Shown here piece by piece: positions 1-11,205 of a stretch of DNA of 64,000 nt. Numbering within the stretch: position 1 is the stretch's first letter; every line of letters begins with the position of its first letter. The stretch lies in contig CM069433.1 of NCBI GenBank assembly GCA_035610365.1, positions 191,836,760 through 191,900,759 of the forward strand. The letters run 5' to 3'. Under the pieces are notes generated by a model that saw only the letters and a list, made by a program, of their open reading frames with translations, did no database searches and had not been told where the DNA came from. The DNA comes from Aquatica leii (taxonomy: Eukaryota > Arthropoda > Insecta > Coleoptera > Lampyridae). Both the position numbers and the translations under genes were made by a program.

Positions 1-540
1 ATTTGTCCTTTGGCTTTGGGTTCCAGTGTGACATTCCAACATAATGAGGAACGACTTAAAGCTTCTTATTGGTTTTTATGTACTCTTGATTCTTTTTTTT
101 TGTTTCGTTTTGTTATGCGGTTTTGATTTTACTTGGATTGGTACATTTAAGTAGTGTTTAGCTTTTTTGGACTTTGTGGTTGTGACTTCGAATCTTGGAT
201 TTCTTTCTCTGCCGTTTAGGTAGTCCGACTTGTTGTTTGAGATTTCTTTCTTAGTTTTGATTTTTGTATCTGTAGGATCTGTTTGGTTCGTTTAGTAGAA
301 AAATTTCATACCGTCTTAGTTTTTCTTTTTGACTGTTTTTCTTTCTAAATCTACATATTACCATTCAAAATCTGCTAAGTAGTGATACTTGGTTTTTCTT
401 TTTACTTTTTGAGTTTCATTAATTTTAGGAATTATATTCAGGGTTGGATATGTTCCTGTTTCTTTATCTTATCTTATCTACAAAAAGCATTGCCAATGTA
501 CAAAAAAGAAACTGTGTATATATTGTTTTGGGCTTTATGA
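1..540. repeat. T-rich repeat, left copy
   Basis: This stretch recurs in direct orientation at about 3230-3720. Shared landmarks are agtgtgacattccaaca, gactttgtggttgtgac, ttctttctctgccgttt, gagatttctttcttagtttt and cttatcttatctaca, in the same order. The copies are clearly diverged. The + strand is strongly T-rich and no protein was recognised on either strand. It is probably a mobile-element fragment because it flanks and interrupts a non-LTR retrotransposon, but the family is unknown. Confidence 0.6.
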
Positions 541-1019
541 CCAAAGAGGAAGATTTTATATGTCAGCAACCATAGCAATTATATAACAACACAATTCGCT
601 TAAAAACTAAAATTAGTAGTAGAACAATGCTAAAAAACACAATAAGTTCAAAGAATCAAAACAAAAAAAAAACAAATAAAACGAGGAACAATTACCGTAA
701 AAAGGCAACGTCGTTATGATATAAACAAATCAAACAAAATTTTAAAAAAATCTATGATTATCCTCAAATTAAGTTTAAAATAAATGATACCATTAGAAAA
801 AAAACATTTTTTTCAAAACCAAAGAGTAAATCAAATATTGGTAAGAAAAATGTCTCTTAAAAACCCACAACCAACTTTCATTAAATTACCGACGCAAATG
901 ATTATAATCTAATACTATAATTAAATTGCCGAACAGATGAAAACAAGCACCTCCCACAAATGCGTTTTTTTAAATTTTACATTAAAAGTTTAACGAAAAT
1001 TTCTTCGAGGAAAACTATA
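541..1019. other. No gene recognised
   Basis: AT-rich sequence with no convincing reading frame, RNA gene or repeat boundary seen. Confidence 0.5.
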
Positions 1020-2150
1020 CCAACAGGTTGCAGAACTGAACACATTCCGGACCTTAGCGAAGAAACTATACGAATGCTGCAACTCCTCTCTCTGAAGAAG
1101 TCATTGCTGCTGGTCATCAACTGATGGATGCCATCTCAGAAAAAAGACGTAGCAAATGGACTCATATGATCGAAGACTTAAACATAAAATAAAGCCGTAC
1201 GTAAGCGTGGCAAATGCTAAAGAACCTTAGTGAACTCACTGCCGTACTACAAAACCACACTCATGTTACAGCCAATCAAATAGCCACGCAACTGTTTTTA
1301 AACAGCAAGACCCAGAGGAAAACCTCAGAATGAATGTCTCGAGACATACCTAATGAAACCAATTGTCTCCTCTCACTTTTTGATACCAAAGAACGAGAGA
1401 ACGCTTAAAAATAATTAAACCAAACCGATGTGCTAGCCCAAATACCCTAGAAGCAATAATAAACAGCTGCATCTAATGAAGAAAATTCCAAATATATGGT
1501 GGAAAACAGAAGTTACAGCTATCTTAAAATCTGGAAAAGACCCAAAGCACGCAAAAAGCTACCGTTACATCTCACTTCTATGTCATAACTACAAACTCTT
1601 AAAGAGGATGATCCTCACCAGAATCAGAGACAGCATTGACAAAAAACGCACAACAAATGTTAGTTTCCGTCCTGGCAAATCTTGCTGTGGGCAAGTCTTT
1701 AACGGAATACTTTGAAAATCGCTATCAAAGAGGAAAAATAACAGAAGTTGCCAACATAGATTTGTCTGCAACCTACGACACAGTGATCCACGCTCTTCTT
1801 CTCCTCAAAGCGTATAATCTCACCAAAAACTACAAACATCCGATGATGACTGACTGTTTATTGCGCAATAGAATATTTTGAGTTGGTTTCGGCGAAAAAT
1901 CCAACAGCCGGCGTAGACAAGCAAATGATTTACCACAAAGCAGATTTTGTCCCCTTGCTTTTCAACATCTATAACAACCCACTCTAGTAAGCTTGCGCTG
2001 CTTCATCTAAACCGACGATAACACCTTGGCCGCTCAATGTTTTACATTTAAAGAAGTAAAAAATACCACCAATTCAAAAAAAACTTATTCCGATATGGAA
2101 AGGAGAGAACCTCAAATACTACAAAGCACCGTAATACCTACGAGTTTTAT
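1020..2150 (+). pseudogene. Non-LTR retrotransposon reverse transcriptase remnant
   Basis: Conceptual translation across frames gives the order expected of a non-LTR (LINE) pol. A linker region lies around 1020-1470. RT starts with a WWKTEVTAILKSGKDP block (1476 on) and YRYISLLCHNYKLLKRMI. Then come FRPGKSCCGQV, the palm motif NIDLSATYDTV (around 1760-1790) and an IYTDDNTLAA-like stretch near 2010-2040, where the catalytic aspartates are expected. At least two frameshifts and several stops break it, including a frame change near 1640-1700, so it is dead. No gag or endonuclease is attached. The part C-terminal to the catalytic centre is missing here, but a matching region occurs at 3740-4110, so the element may be split. 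It is clearly of the APE-type LINE group; the exact clade is uncertain. Confidence 0.8.
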
Positions 2151-3229
2151 AAATCTTTAAATTTTCGCAGTTTTCTTGGTTACAATTATAAGCAGCTTTC
2201 GTCTTAGACCGCGTCGTAGTTGAACACCCAGACTTTTTAGGCTTTTTCCTAGTTTCTTCTTGAGAGCCAAAATAAGAAGTAAAATTTGACCTTTGCCGTA
2301 TTGTCGCTTATGATCTAGCTTAGCTCGAAGTACTTATGAAAACCGTTTTAAAATTGTCATTTCTGCTTTGTTGTCTCCTTCTTCTAATCGTTCTCTTCTT
2401 TTTCATTAGCGTCGCAAGCGTCGTCAGTGCTAGTTCACTTTTTGACTTTCGGCTTTTGACCTCTGCTATTTTTCCAGATTTTATCTTTTGGTTTTGGTGG
2501 TTTCAGTCTTTGAATATGTTGTCGATCTTTTGTTGGTTGTAGCTTGGATGCTATCCAATTGATTTTCCCATAATGCTGTACTGAAATTCTTTTTGCTAAA
2601 GTTTATAGTAAGTTTCTTTGGTTTAATTTTTTAACTATTTTTCTGTCTGTATATAGTTATAAACGCTTAGTCGGTCATTTTAGGATTAGTAAGTGATTAC
2701 TAGGACTCTCACTTTTAGTTTTAGTTTTTTTTCTTTTTTTTTTGGTTTCATATTCCGTTTGTCGGCATATAAGTCTTGCAGTAAACTTTCTGGGACAGCA
2801 ATTGGTACGCATTTGTTCTATAAATAACTGCAATATCTGGTCTCTTTTTTTTTTCTTTTGCTTTTCTCTATACTCTTGAGCGGTTGGTGGGGCATTGAAG
2901 TGTTGGACACCCCTTTCTTATTTTTCTCTGTCTCTTTTCTCTCTATCTCGTCTTTCTTACTCTTAATTTTTTCTTTCTCTTTTTTCTTTTGTATGTCTTA
3001 GTTGCTTGAACACTTTCTTTCTTTTGGTTTAAGTAGCTATTCTCTTTAGTGCTCACTCTACTACGTTTCTTTCCTTTTTTCTCAGTTACTTCTCTTACGT
3101 GATTGAATTAATTTTTGTTTTTTGTCCTCAGTTTGGAACTTAGAATAGACTGCAACGCCGTTTTTTGTACTCTACGTACTTCCGCTTAATCTGCATTTTT
3201 GATGTTGTCAGTCACTGTTAGGGCATTCT
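2151..3229. other. T-rich sequence, no gene recognised
   Basis: Strongly T-rich on the + strand with runs of tttctttt. A 68-codon frame at 2336-2542 is low-complexity hydrophobic translation of the T-rich strand and is not supported as a gene. The segment lies between the two RT fragments and continues into the repeat copy at 3230-3720, so it probably belongs to the same inserted sequence. Confidence 0.5.
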
Positions 3230-3720
3230 TTTTTTCTTTAGATTTTTTTGCTGTTTTGCGATATTCTAATCTGTTTTTCGGCTTTTGAGTTCTAGTGTGA
3301 CATTCCAACATGATGAGCAACAACTTGCGGTGTTCGATCAGTAGGTGAAGTTTTTTATCGTTTCTTATCTAACTTATTTTTTTTTCTTTTGGTTTTGTTT
3401 TGTTCCGCGGTTTGAATTTTACTTGGATTGGTACATTTAAGTAGTGTTTAGCTTTTGGGACTTTGTGGTTGTGACTTTTGAATTTCTGATTTCTTTCTCT
3501 GCCGTTTGGGTATTCCGACTTGTGTCAACTTTTGATCAGAATCTTGTTGCTTGAGATTTCTTTCTTAGTTTTGATTTTTTGGATCTTTAAAATCGGTTTG
3601 ATTCGTTTAGTACTTTTTTCTGAATCTACATATGACCATTCAAAATTATATTCAAGCTTGAATTTGTATCTGATTCCTTATCTTATCTTATCTACACAGA
3701 GCATAACCCAAGTACAAAAA
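3230..3720. repeat. T-rich repeat, right copy
   Basis: Diverged direct repeat of positions 1-540, with the same ordered landmarks and the same right-hand end (cttatcttatctaca followed by gtacaaaaaagaa). The offset between copies is about 3.2 kb. Nothing coding was recognised. Confidence 0.6.
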
Positions 3721-3739
3721 AGAAGGTATGTGGTAGCAA

Positions 3740-4110
3740 CAATATTGCTAGGAAGCTTACTGGATGCAACTAGAGAACAAACTTATCTACACTTCGTATA
3801 CCAGTTTTAAGCCTATATCTTTCAGCTGCGGAGTATACTGCGCCTGTGTGGAGCGGTTCAACATACTCGAAAATGGTAGATACAGCAGTAAATGAAACCG
3901 GATGCCTCAAACATACTCCAGTTGACAAATTGTATTCGCTTGTAGAAATTGCCTCACCAGGAATACGACGTGACGAGAATGATAGATGACCAAAAACATT
4001 CATTACACGAAAGAAACCCAGGTAAAATGGATTTAGGTCGAGAAAGCCTTTCACCTTGTCCGATGGGGCTTCGCCGAAAACTCAACGTGCGATTGAAAAA
4101 CCTTGCAAGA
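3740..4110 (+). pseudogene. Non-LTR retrotransposon RT C-terminal fragment
   Basis: Translation contains the thumb-region signature common in LINE pols. It runs ARKLTGCN, then TLRIPVLSLYLSAAEYTAPVW (as two adjoining stretches), NETGCLKHTPVDKLYSLVEI, ASPGIRRDE and FRSRKPF. An in-frame stop and frame changes are present. It fits downstream of the RT remnant at 1020-2150 in the same orientation, so the two could be halves of one element separated by about 1.6 kb of T-rich DNA. They could also be separate fragments. Confidence 0.75.
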
Positions 4111-4901
4111 TAACGAACACTTCCTATTGTGGCTATTGTTTGCACATTTTGTGACTTATCAAGGCCTATGGAAGAAAAATAGTAAAGCAATCCAGGCTGC
4201 AGAATGGTCCGGATGTGTAAAGTAAGCATCAGTGTTTTTTGTACGCACACAATTTATTATTTTAATTTTTTTTTAAAGACCATCTGTTAATGTGGATATC
4301 AAGGTTAAAAATATTTTTTTCCACTACTAGTTGTATACGCTTGCATTATTACGTATAATAGAAGGCCGTGAAGTTGTACTTTTTTAAGCGCAGGTAAATA
4401 ATATTTCATTATTAACTAGTAGTTAATAATGAAGATATTTACATTTTCTAATAATACTACAACAGTTTCAAAGAAAAAAAGTTTACCAAACTGCGTACAA
4501 AGAGCAAGAGATTTTATTTAATGCTAATTTAAGTTTTCAAATCGCTCAATTAATAAATTAATTTGATTTTAAAAAGTAAGTTATTTGAAGTTCGCGCTTA
4601 ATTAAATGTGAATAGTATTGAGTTAAATATGTTTTAGATATAATCAATGCTTAAAATAATAATGTTTTTAAACAATTTAAACAACTTTAGCAATAAAAAC
4701 TTACGTTATCTGTTTATTTTTGTGTTTTAAATCACAATTAAGAATTACGTCAAAATTAATTCTATTAATCTAATGACAACTGTCAGAATTACTGACTTGA
4801 TTTTTAATTTAAAATTAATATCTTAAATTTTAAATTTGATTTAGTAACAGGTAGAAAGGTTTTAATAATTCTAGTAGTGGAAAAAATTGTATATATAACA
4901 C
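4111..4901. other. No gene recognised
   Basis: AT-rich sequence. Short frames on the minus strand (to about 4250) are shadows of the LINE fragment. No RNA gene or repeat was recognised. Confidence 0.5.
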
Positions 4902-5002
4902 GGTTGAGAAGTTCATTATAACCTGCGCGATTTATATCCCTCGACGCTTCGCGTCTCGCGATATAATCTATCGCTTAGGTTATAATGATGCACTTCTCAA
5001 CC
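4902..5002. repeat. 101-bp imperfect palindrome (foldback/MITE-like)
   Basis: The ends are ggttgagaagt and its complement acttctcaacc. Moving inward, cattataacct pairs with aggttataatg, gcgat with atcgc, and gcgtctcg with the cgacgc side across a short tt loop. The whole could fold into one long hairpin of about 45 bp with a few mismatches. It sits in AT-rich DNA with no gene near. It is most likely a miniature foldback transposable element. A structured RNA is possible but unsupported. Confidence 0.75.
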
Positions 5003-6953
5003 TTGATATATAATATACTATTTCAAAATACCTACCAACTGAGAAAACAAAACATTATTATTTATCTTTCGCTAATAAAAAAAAAACGTAAATCGGAACA
5101 CATAAACATAGTCAACCAAGTGGTTTGAAAACAGATCTTAGTGTTCGCGTAATTTATAAAGGACCTGTGGACGAAACTTTTCTGCATAACTTTCTAAAGA
5201 CGGCTTATGATAACAATACTCATTGTATTACATTCGTAAGAATAGATCGTTGTATCAATTTCGTGTACTGCGCATATCACGTGACAGGTCGTTTACAAAT
5301 TACGTGTACAATAGTAAATTTGCAGCAACAGCGGCAGGAAACGTAACCATTTATTAGTAAATTGGTTTAGTCCCAATGGGAGGTCGTGTTGGTGAGCAAT
5401 AAATTATTTGCTTCGCATTTTATTCGATATGACGACGTTTTGCAGAGTGAACATGTCTGTTTCTCGGAATTAGGATTTTTGTTATGATATGGTTTAGAAT
5501 TCGATAATTATTCAATGTGTTACGTCTGAAATAATTTGGTTTATATCGTCCCAAGTAGCAATAAATATTGGCTATTGATCGGCTAGACAATGAGCCAATG
5601 TTAAAATATTGACAGAACTATATTGCATTGAACGGTTATGAGGCCTATCTAAATGTTTGGTGATACTGAAAAGCCTGTATGTAGGCAATTATGCGTGCAC
5701 GTGTGTTGGTGGTTGAGGACAATTAATACGTGCGCGTTTGATGGTTAGTTACGTTTGCCTTGGTGATAGAATAATAAATAAATATAAAAAAAATGGTCGG
5801 ACCAATGTTGAGCAAATTCTAGCCAATAATACCCCAATATTTTATTGTTAATTGAAGTGGCGATTATCATATGTTACGTTTACGTTTTACGATGTTCTGA
5901 TTATAGAATACAAATACAAAAAAGATTTTAATTTTAATTACGCATTACAAAAATTACCCAAATTACGTCATTCTATGATGGACCGCATCCAAATTGCATT
6001 TCTGCGAGGACGCTTTGGTATTTTTAACCTTGTAAATGCGTTTTTTTAATATATTTTATTCTGATGTATTATGTATTTCTTAGGTTTCCATAATAATCCC
6101 AATTTTATAATATAATGACGTACAAATTTCAATTTAAACTAGTTGTCAAATTAAAATAAAATTTAAAAGTACGATAGAATACCTACGACCCTATTTCAAA
6201 ATTTGTAAATATGTCTCATTGTTCTTGTTCTAAATTATATGTTTTTGTTTTTTTATATAAATAAATTGTATGCTAGCCTGGTGCATTATTTAAATTATGA
6301 TTTGGAGATTCAATTTTTTTGTTTTGTTTACAATCTTTTAATACGTTATGTAACCTTATATCATAAAATTAATGGTTGGCATATCAAATCAAGAAGAAAA
6401 GAATCATCTTTTTAAAGCAATTTCCGTTACTGCCGACTAAAAATTTTTCTTATTTAGACAAAAGTGGCAAAAAAAATTTAAGATAAGAGACCAAGGCAAA
6501 ATAGCTAAAAAGTTTTTTAGAGACATGTTAAACACTGTTAAAAATATTTAATAAAAAGAAATGTTTTCTTTAATATTTTATCGTTTTATTTAGAAGAAAA
6601 ACAAGTTTTACTTCCGTAATATCATATAATTTTAATTTCTTTATAGTTTTAAGTCGCGGTTTTCACGTCACCCCATCGTGGGACGAAATAAAGTAATTTT
6701 TTTTATTACAAGAAGTATATTTTTTAAATTTTTATAGTAAGTCGTTTTTTCTGTACCCTAAAGTAATATAAAAATCTTTGGTTTTGGCAGAACCCATAAT
6801 TTTTAGAAACAAAAAAAGTTACAGTAAAACAACTATTTCTAAACTAAAGGCGTAATTGCGATGATTACGTCCGGAGAGCAATGTGCTACTTTCTATATAT
6901 TACAAGTATATCTAGTAGATTTATTTGTTAAATTGATTACAATCACAATGAAT
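5003..6953. other. No gene recognised; candidate MITE at 5562-5846
   Basis: Frames at 5125-5346 and 5852-6049 have no recognisable domain and no supporting context. The ends of 5562-5846 are roughly inverted: ataaatattgg near 5562 and ccaatattttat near 5832, with ggctag/ctagcc just inside. That suggests a small TIR element of about 285 bp, but the match is weak. Confidence 0.35.
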
Positions 6954-7650
6954 GTGCACGAATTGCTCAAATATGTTGAAAAAAAATGCATAAAGAAATA
7001 GGAAACTTGATACTATCTAAACTTGTAAAAAATATAAAAAGAAATATCAGTGAGTGGGCGTTATGAATCCAAAACGTCTTCTCATAACGCCCCGGTTGTT
7101 ATGAATATGTTTACTTATCTCGTATCTTAGGCATTATGAGTAAATTATAACATAGTGAAAAATAAAAAAAAACTATTTTTCCAGTTTTTCGATCCCCTAA
7201 TAATCAGTTCCTTAAAGATACTTCAAATGACTAAATCTAAATTAAAATTTGTGTATATTTGTCAATTTATGATACATCCGTGCACAAACAGTTTTATATA
7301 ACATTACGTAGATTAGTTACAACAATTGTTAACGTAAAATGCTTTTAAATTTCATTAATTTAACACGATACTTTTAAAAAGTGCAAGAATTGCTTAAATA
7401 TGTTGAAAAAAATAAACAAAAACTAATAGAAAATTTGTTACCATCTAAATTTCAACAAAAATTTAAAAAAATATTATTTTTAAAAAAGGGTATTATGAGA
7501 GGGCGTTTTAAATTCATAACGACTTCTCATAACAACCTCTGAATTTATAACATACTCTCATAACGTCTTGGTTCTAATGTATATGTTTACGTATCTCGTA
7601 TACTACACATTATGAGTAAATCACAACGAAGTGAAAAATAAAAACATTAA
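6954..7650. repeat. Diverged tandem duplication (about 427-bp period)
   Basis: The segment 6954-7175 recurs in direct orientation at 7381-7648. Shared landmarks are gaattgct(c/t)aaatatgttga, the cttctcataac motif, atgtttac(t/g)tatctcgta, cattatgagtaaat and gtgaaaaataaaaa. Both copies are rich in cataacg / gttatga, so the unit may itself contain short inverted repeats. No coding capacity was seen. Confidence 0.7.
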
Positions 7651-9060
7651 GAACTACATTTACATATCGATTAACACATATAAGTAAATTAAATAAATCT
7701 TTACAATAGTATGCAATTTCTAATTTTGTATTATAAAAAAATCTTGTTCATTACAAAAAAATGTAAATTTCAAATCAGAGGAAAATATACATTTCAGAAT
7801 ATGCAGCAAATATACACCATAGCTAACATCGTTTTTTTTTAGTTATTTTATTTAATTTCAACGTTGTTTTTTTATTGATTTTATAATAATTTATGTTTGC
7901 AAACTAATGTTATATAATAATTTTTCTTTACTTACGGTAACGTTTTGATGCATCTTTATTTAACTACAGTAAAAAGTTATTTTAAGACTTTTGGAAAGTT
8001 CTACAAACGACCTTGTTAACACGAACGTTATCGAAAAGAAGCAATAAACAAAAGAAAACTCAAGACAAAGGTAAAACTTAAAAACCATATTAAAATATAA
8101 ACGTGTTCTTAGATTGAAGCGTAACGTGACTCCGTTCGTTTAAAACAAATAAAATTTAACGTACCTTCGTCAAGATAACTCTTTATATAAATTTACACCA
8201 ACAACAGCACAAATTTAATAAAAAAAATTGGTTTTATTGTTGTTTTAAGCGATAGTATTAAAATTAAGCAACTTGTGTATTTGTAATTGATTAGACTTAT
8301 CTCTTAAAATTTGAGTGTATTAATACTAGATTAAATTCTACTAATTCTCATTTGAATACAAGCGTAAATCAATAAAATCTATTTCAACACTTCCGGAAAG
8401 ATCGGAAGCCTGCACCAAGCTTCCTATTTTAAAGAGGAAAGTACTTTTTTTATTGCATTTTTGTAGTGAAACTTTTAATAGCACTTCGTTGAAGAGTAGT
8501 TTTACGTTTTTTAAAAAAATTGATTTACATTGTGATGCTTTAACATACGTTATCTTTAAATTAAAAAAAAACTCACATTAAAGTTTAAACTTGATGAAAT
8601 TATTAACAAAACATTTGTTTTAAATATGTTTCTAGTAAAGTTTTAAATAATTAGTTTTTTAAAAACAAAACTACGATATGTAGTTTGCATAGAAAGTACC
8701 AAGTAAAATAATACATAGACCAGAACAATCGTATATAAAAATATGATTTAACAATAAATTTAAAAAATAATTTAATAATTTAGTGTTAAAAAGATCCGGA
8801 GAACAATACTTAATATTTAAATTTGAAACAATATACAATGTACAGTCATGGACAGTGAAAATGTACAGATACATTTTTTTTTACTCAAAAACTATTTTCA
8901 ATGATAATAATTCATTCAAAATTGGCACTTTCCCGGAAATTACTCGTTAATTATATTGTTGTGTAGCTAAATAAGTGCATTTACCAGTGAAGATATCACT
9001 TAAGTCGTCAGCATCACTAAAGCATTCTAATATTTTTTAGTTTTCAAAATATTGTGAACT
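7651..9060. other. No gene recognised
   Basis: AT-rich DNA. The short minus-strand frame at 8671-8874 encodes only low-complexity hydrophobic sequence and is not accepted as a gene. Confidence 0.5.
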
Positions 9061-10570
9061 TTTCATTAGCATTGATTATTTTTACATTTTTAACAAAAAA
9101 ACGAGTAGGCTTTGCCACGTACTCGGTTAAAAGTCATTACAACACTATCTAATTAGTTGTAAAATCCAGCAATAAACATAATCCGCTCATCAGCCAGAAA
9201 AGAAATGCGATCCTCACCGAGTGTGTGGGATATAAAGCAAACAATTTAATTCAAAATTACGGTCATTTTTTTTAAAACAAAGACGCACTCGTTTCTTAAA
9301 ATTGTCACTTACACTGGCGAGCATTGCTTGTGTGATATCTGTCAAGACTAAACGAACCCAATTTCACATATTGTCAGGTGTTGTTAGAGGCGTTTGGTAA
9401 ACTTTACTTTTTATAAAACCCTATAAAAAAAAATCGTACTTTGTCAAATCTAACGATCTGGGAATTGTTTAAACTAATTCATTTGTTTAGAAAATTTGCA
9501 TTAAAAACTGATAAAATTACCACATATTATGTGTAAAAACTCTGTCCAATTTATTGATGAAGAATTGCAAAAATTTCTGTCTAGTAAGATGATCAATCAA
9601 AAAAAAAAAAAAGATCTGTTGTATGTACATGCACAAGATGGTACCAAAAGGAATGCCTGTTCAGCGGTAAATTTTGTGTTAGCTCAGAATAGAAATTCTT
9701 GACTATTTCTGAAATCTCAAAAACGGAATTAAGATACTGAAAATCTGTGTGGACGCCAATGAAAGACACGATAAAATTAGCTTTTAGATCTTTTATTACC
9801 CAGAAACCTCTAATGAACTTACCTCTAGCGTTGTAACGTCACAAATCGGAAATCATAACACAAATTCAACGCGCACGCGATGCGATTAAAAAGCTTTGGC
9901 ACATTTAAAATTTACAAATTTATTATAAAAATTTTTTTTTTAAATGCATTGTAAGAAACAATTGATTAAAATTAAACAACAGCCAAAATAAACGACAAAC
10001 GTTGAAATTTAATTAAAAACAAAGCAAGAATAAATGAAACTGCATGGTTATCTATTAATAAGGTAAGCAGGCAAACGTAAAAATTAAACAAAGAAATACT
10101 AAACGCAAACTTGCGACGGCCTCGCTATGTATGTAATTGAAAACAAAATTATTATTAAGATTAAACCAAAACACACGAATGAATGCTTGCCGGTCGGTAT
10201 ATTAATGTTTTATTTAGTTGACGAAAGCATAAGTCAAAATTAGGAATAAAATTCACTTTGATATGTTTAAAGCTCTTAAGATACACTAAACACGAATATT
10301 ATTGCAATTAAATCTTTTGCAATAAACGTAATTTGTAAATACCTAAGGTATTTTTGTTTTTTGATGAAAGCTGCTGGTAGCTGAACCCAGAAACTAGACG
10401 GTAATCCGAGTCTCGAACGGTGGGTAAAACTTACTCGAGGAGGCGATGATGGCTTGAATGGGTATAATATTTATTTAACCGCAAAATACGAATTTTGAGT
10501 ACGTTAGTTTCTACAATGCAAAACATCATCCAAACATAAACTTAACGAAAACCCATATTACAAAAAAAAC
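9061..10570 (-). mobile_element. Left arm of large inverted repeat; relative of the 14942-15974 TIR element
   Basis: Matches the reverse complement of 14942-15974 in several long blocks. It begins with the terminal sequence tttcattagcattgattatt at 9061. Other blocks are gagtaggctttgccacgtac, aatccgctcatcagcc, ggtaccaaaaggaatgcctg, gtggacgccaatgaaagaca, gctgctggtagctgaaccca and catccaaacataaactt. It carries about 400 bp (roughly 9840-10240) absent from the right copy. Its inner end lacks the second terminal repeat. No transposase was recognised, so it looks like a non-autonomous, truncated copy. Confidence 0.75.
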
Positions 10571-11091
10571 TAATTTGTATATCCGAAAAACTCGGACAAA
10601 CTCTTAGTTCTGGATATAATTCGATCTGAAATTACTACATTATATTCACTGACTTAATAACAACCACGTTTTCTCTTATAGACTCTTACACGCTCTGCTT
10701 ACAGAACTCTCATAATAAATCGCATATGATTAAAATGAGCTACCAAAAACTTGTTCTCGCAACAACCGCCAAATCATCAAATAATAACGAAACATAAATT
10801 ACTAAAGCAAACAAGCGTACTATAGTATAGAATTACAATCTCAATCCTTGAAACAAAATAATAATAAATGGCGGAACTGTAAATTGTAAAACGTAATCAA
10901 AACGTATGACAATAGACTCGACCTAAATGACTCAAGGGCATATGCACTAAAGACATACTTATAAAATGAAAATTAAAATTAGGAATTTAAAAACATGAAA
11001 TAACTCTGATAAATTAATACAAAGTTACTCAAATGGTCTTAAAGTAAACGAAATGAATAAAACACACCCATATACCAGTTCCTTCACTTAG
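10571..11091. other. No gene recognised
   Basis: AT-rich spacer between two blocks of the large inverted repeat. Nothing coding was seen. Confidence 0.5.
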
Positions 11092-11205
11092 CTTTCTAAA
11101 AGAACTTGCCGTAATACCACATTTTATGCTGAGTTTTATTTACATTTCCCGTTCCAAAACGAATTATCTTTCACCAAGCACAAAAAACTATGAAATTGTA
11201 TTTTT
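11092..11205. repeat. Inner inverted-repeat block, left partner of 13625-13760
   Basis: Reverse complement of 13625-13760 with differences. The shared order is aacttgccgta, taccaca, ttctgagttttatt-like sequence, cccgttccaaaa, caccaagcacaaaaaa and tatgaaat. Its centre (about 12.43 kb) nearly coincides with that of the outer inverted pair (about 12.5 kb), so both belong to one degenerate palindrome. Confidence 0.65.

Noticed and set aside
2336..2542. 68-codon hydrophobic frame
   Set aside because: It is the direct translation of a T-rich strand and shows no features of a membrane protein gene beyond base composition.
5125..6049. Small + frames (5125-5346, 5852-6049)
   Set aside because: No recognisable domain, repeat association or splice structure; lengths are expected by chance.
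8399..8408. AGATCGGAAG resembles the start of a sequencing adapter
   Set aside because: Only ten bases match and the following sequence differs, so contamination is not supported.
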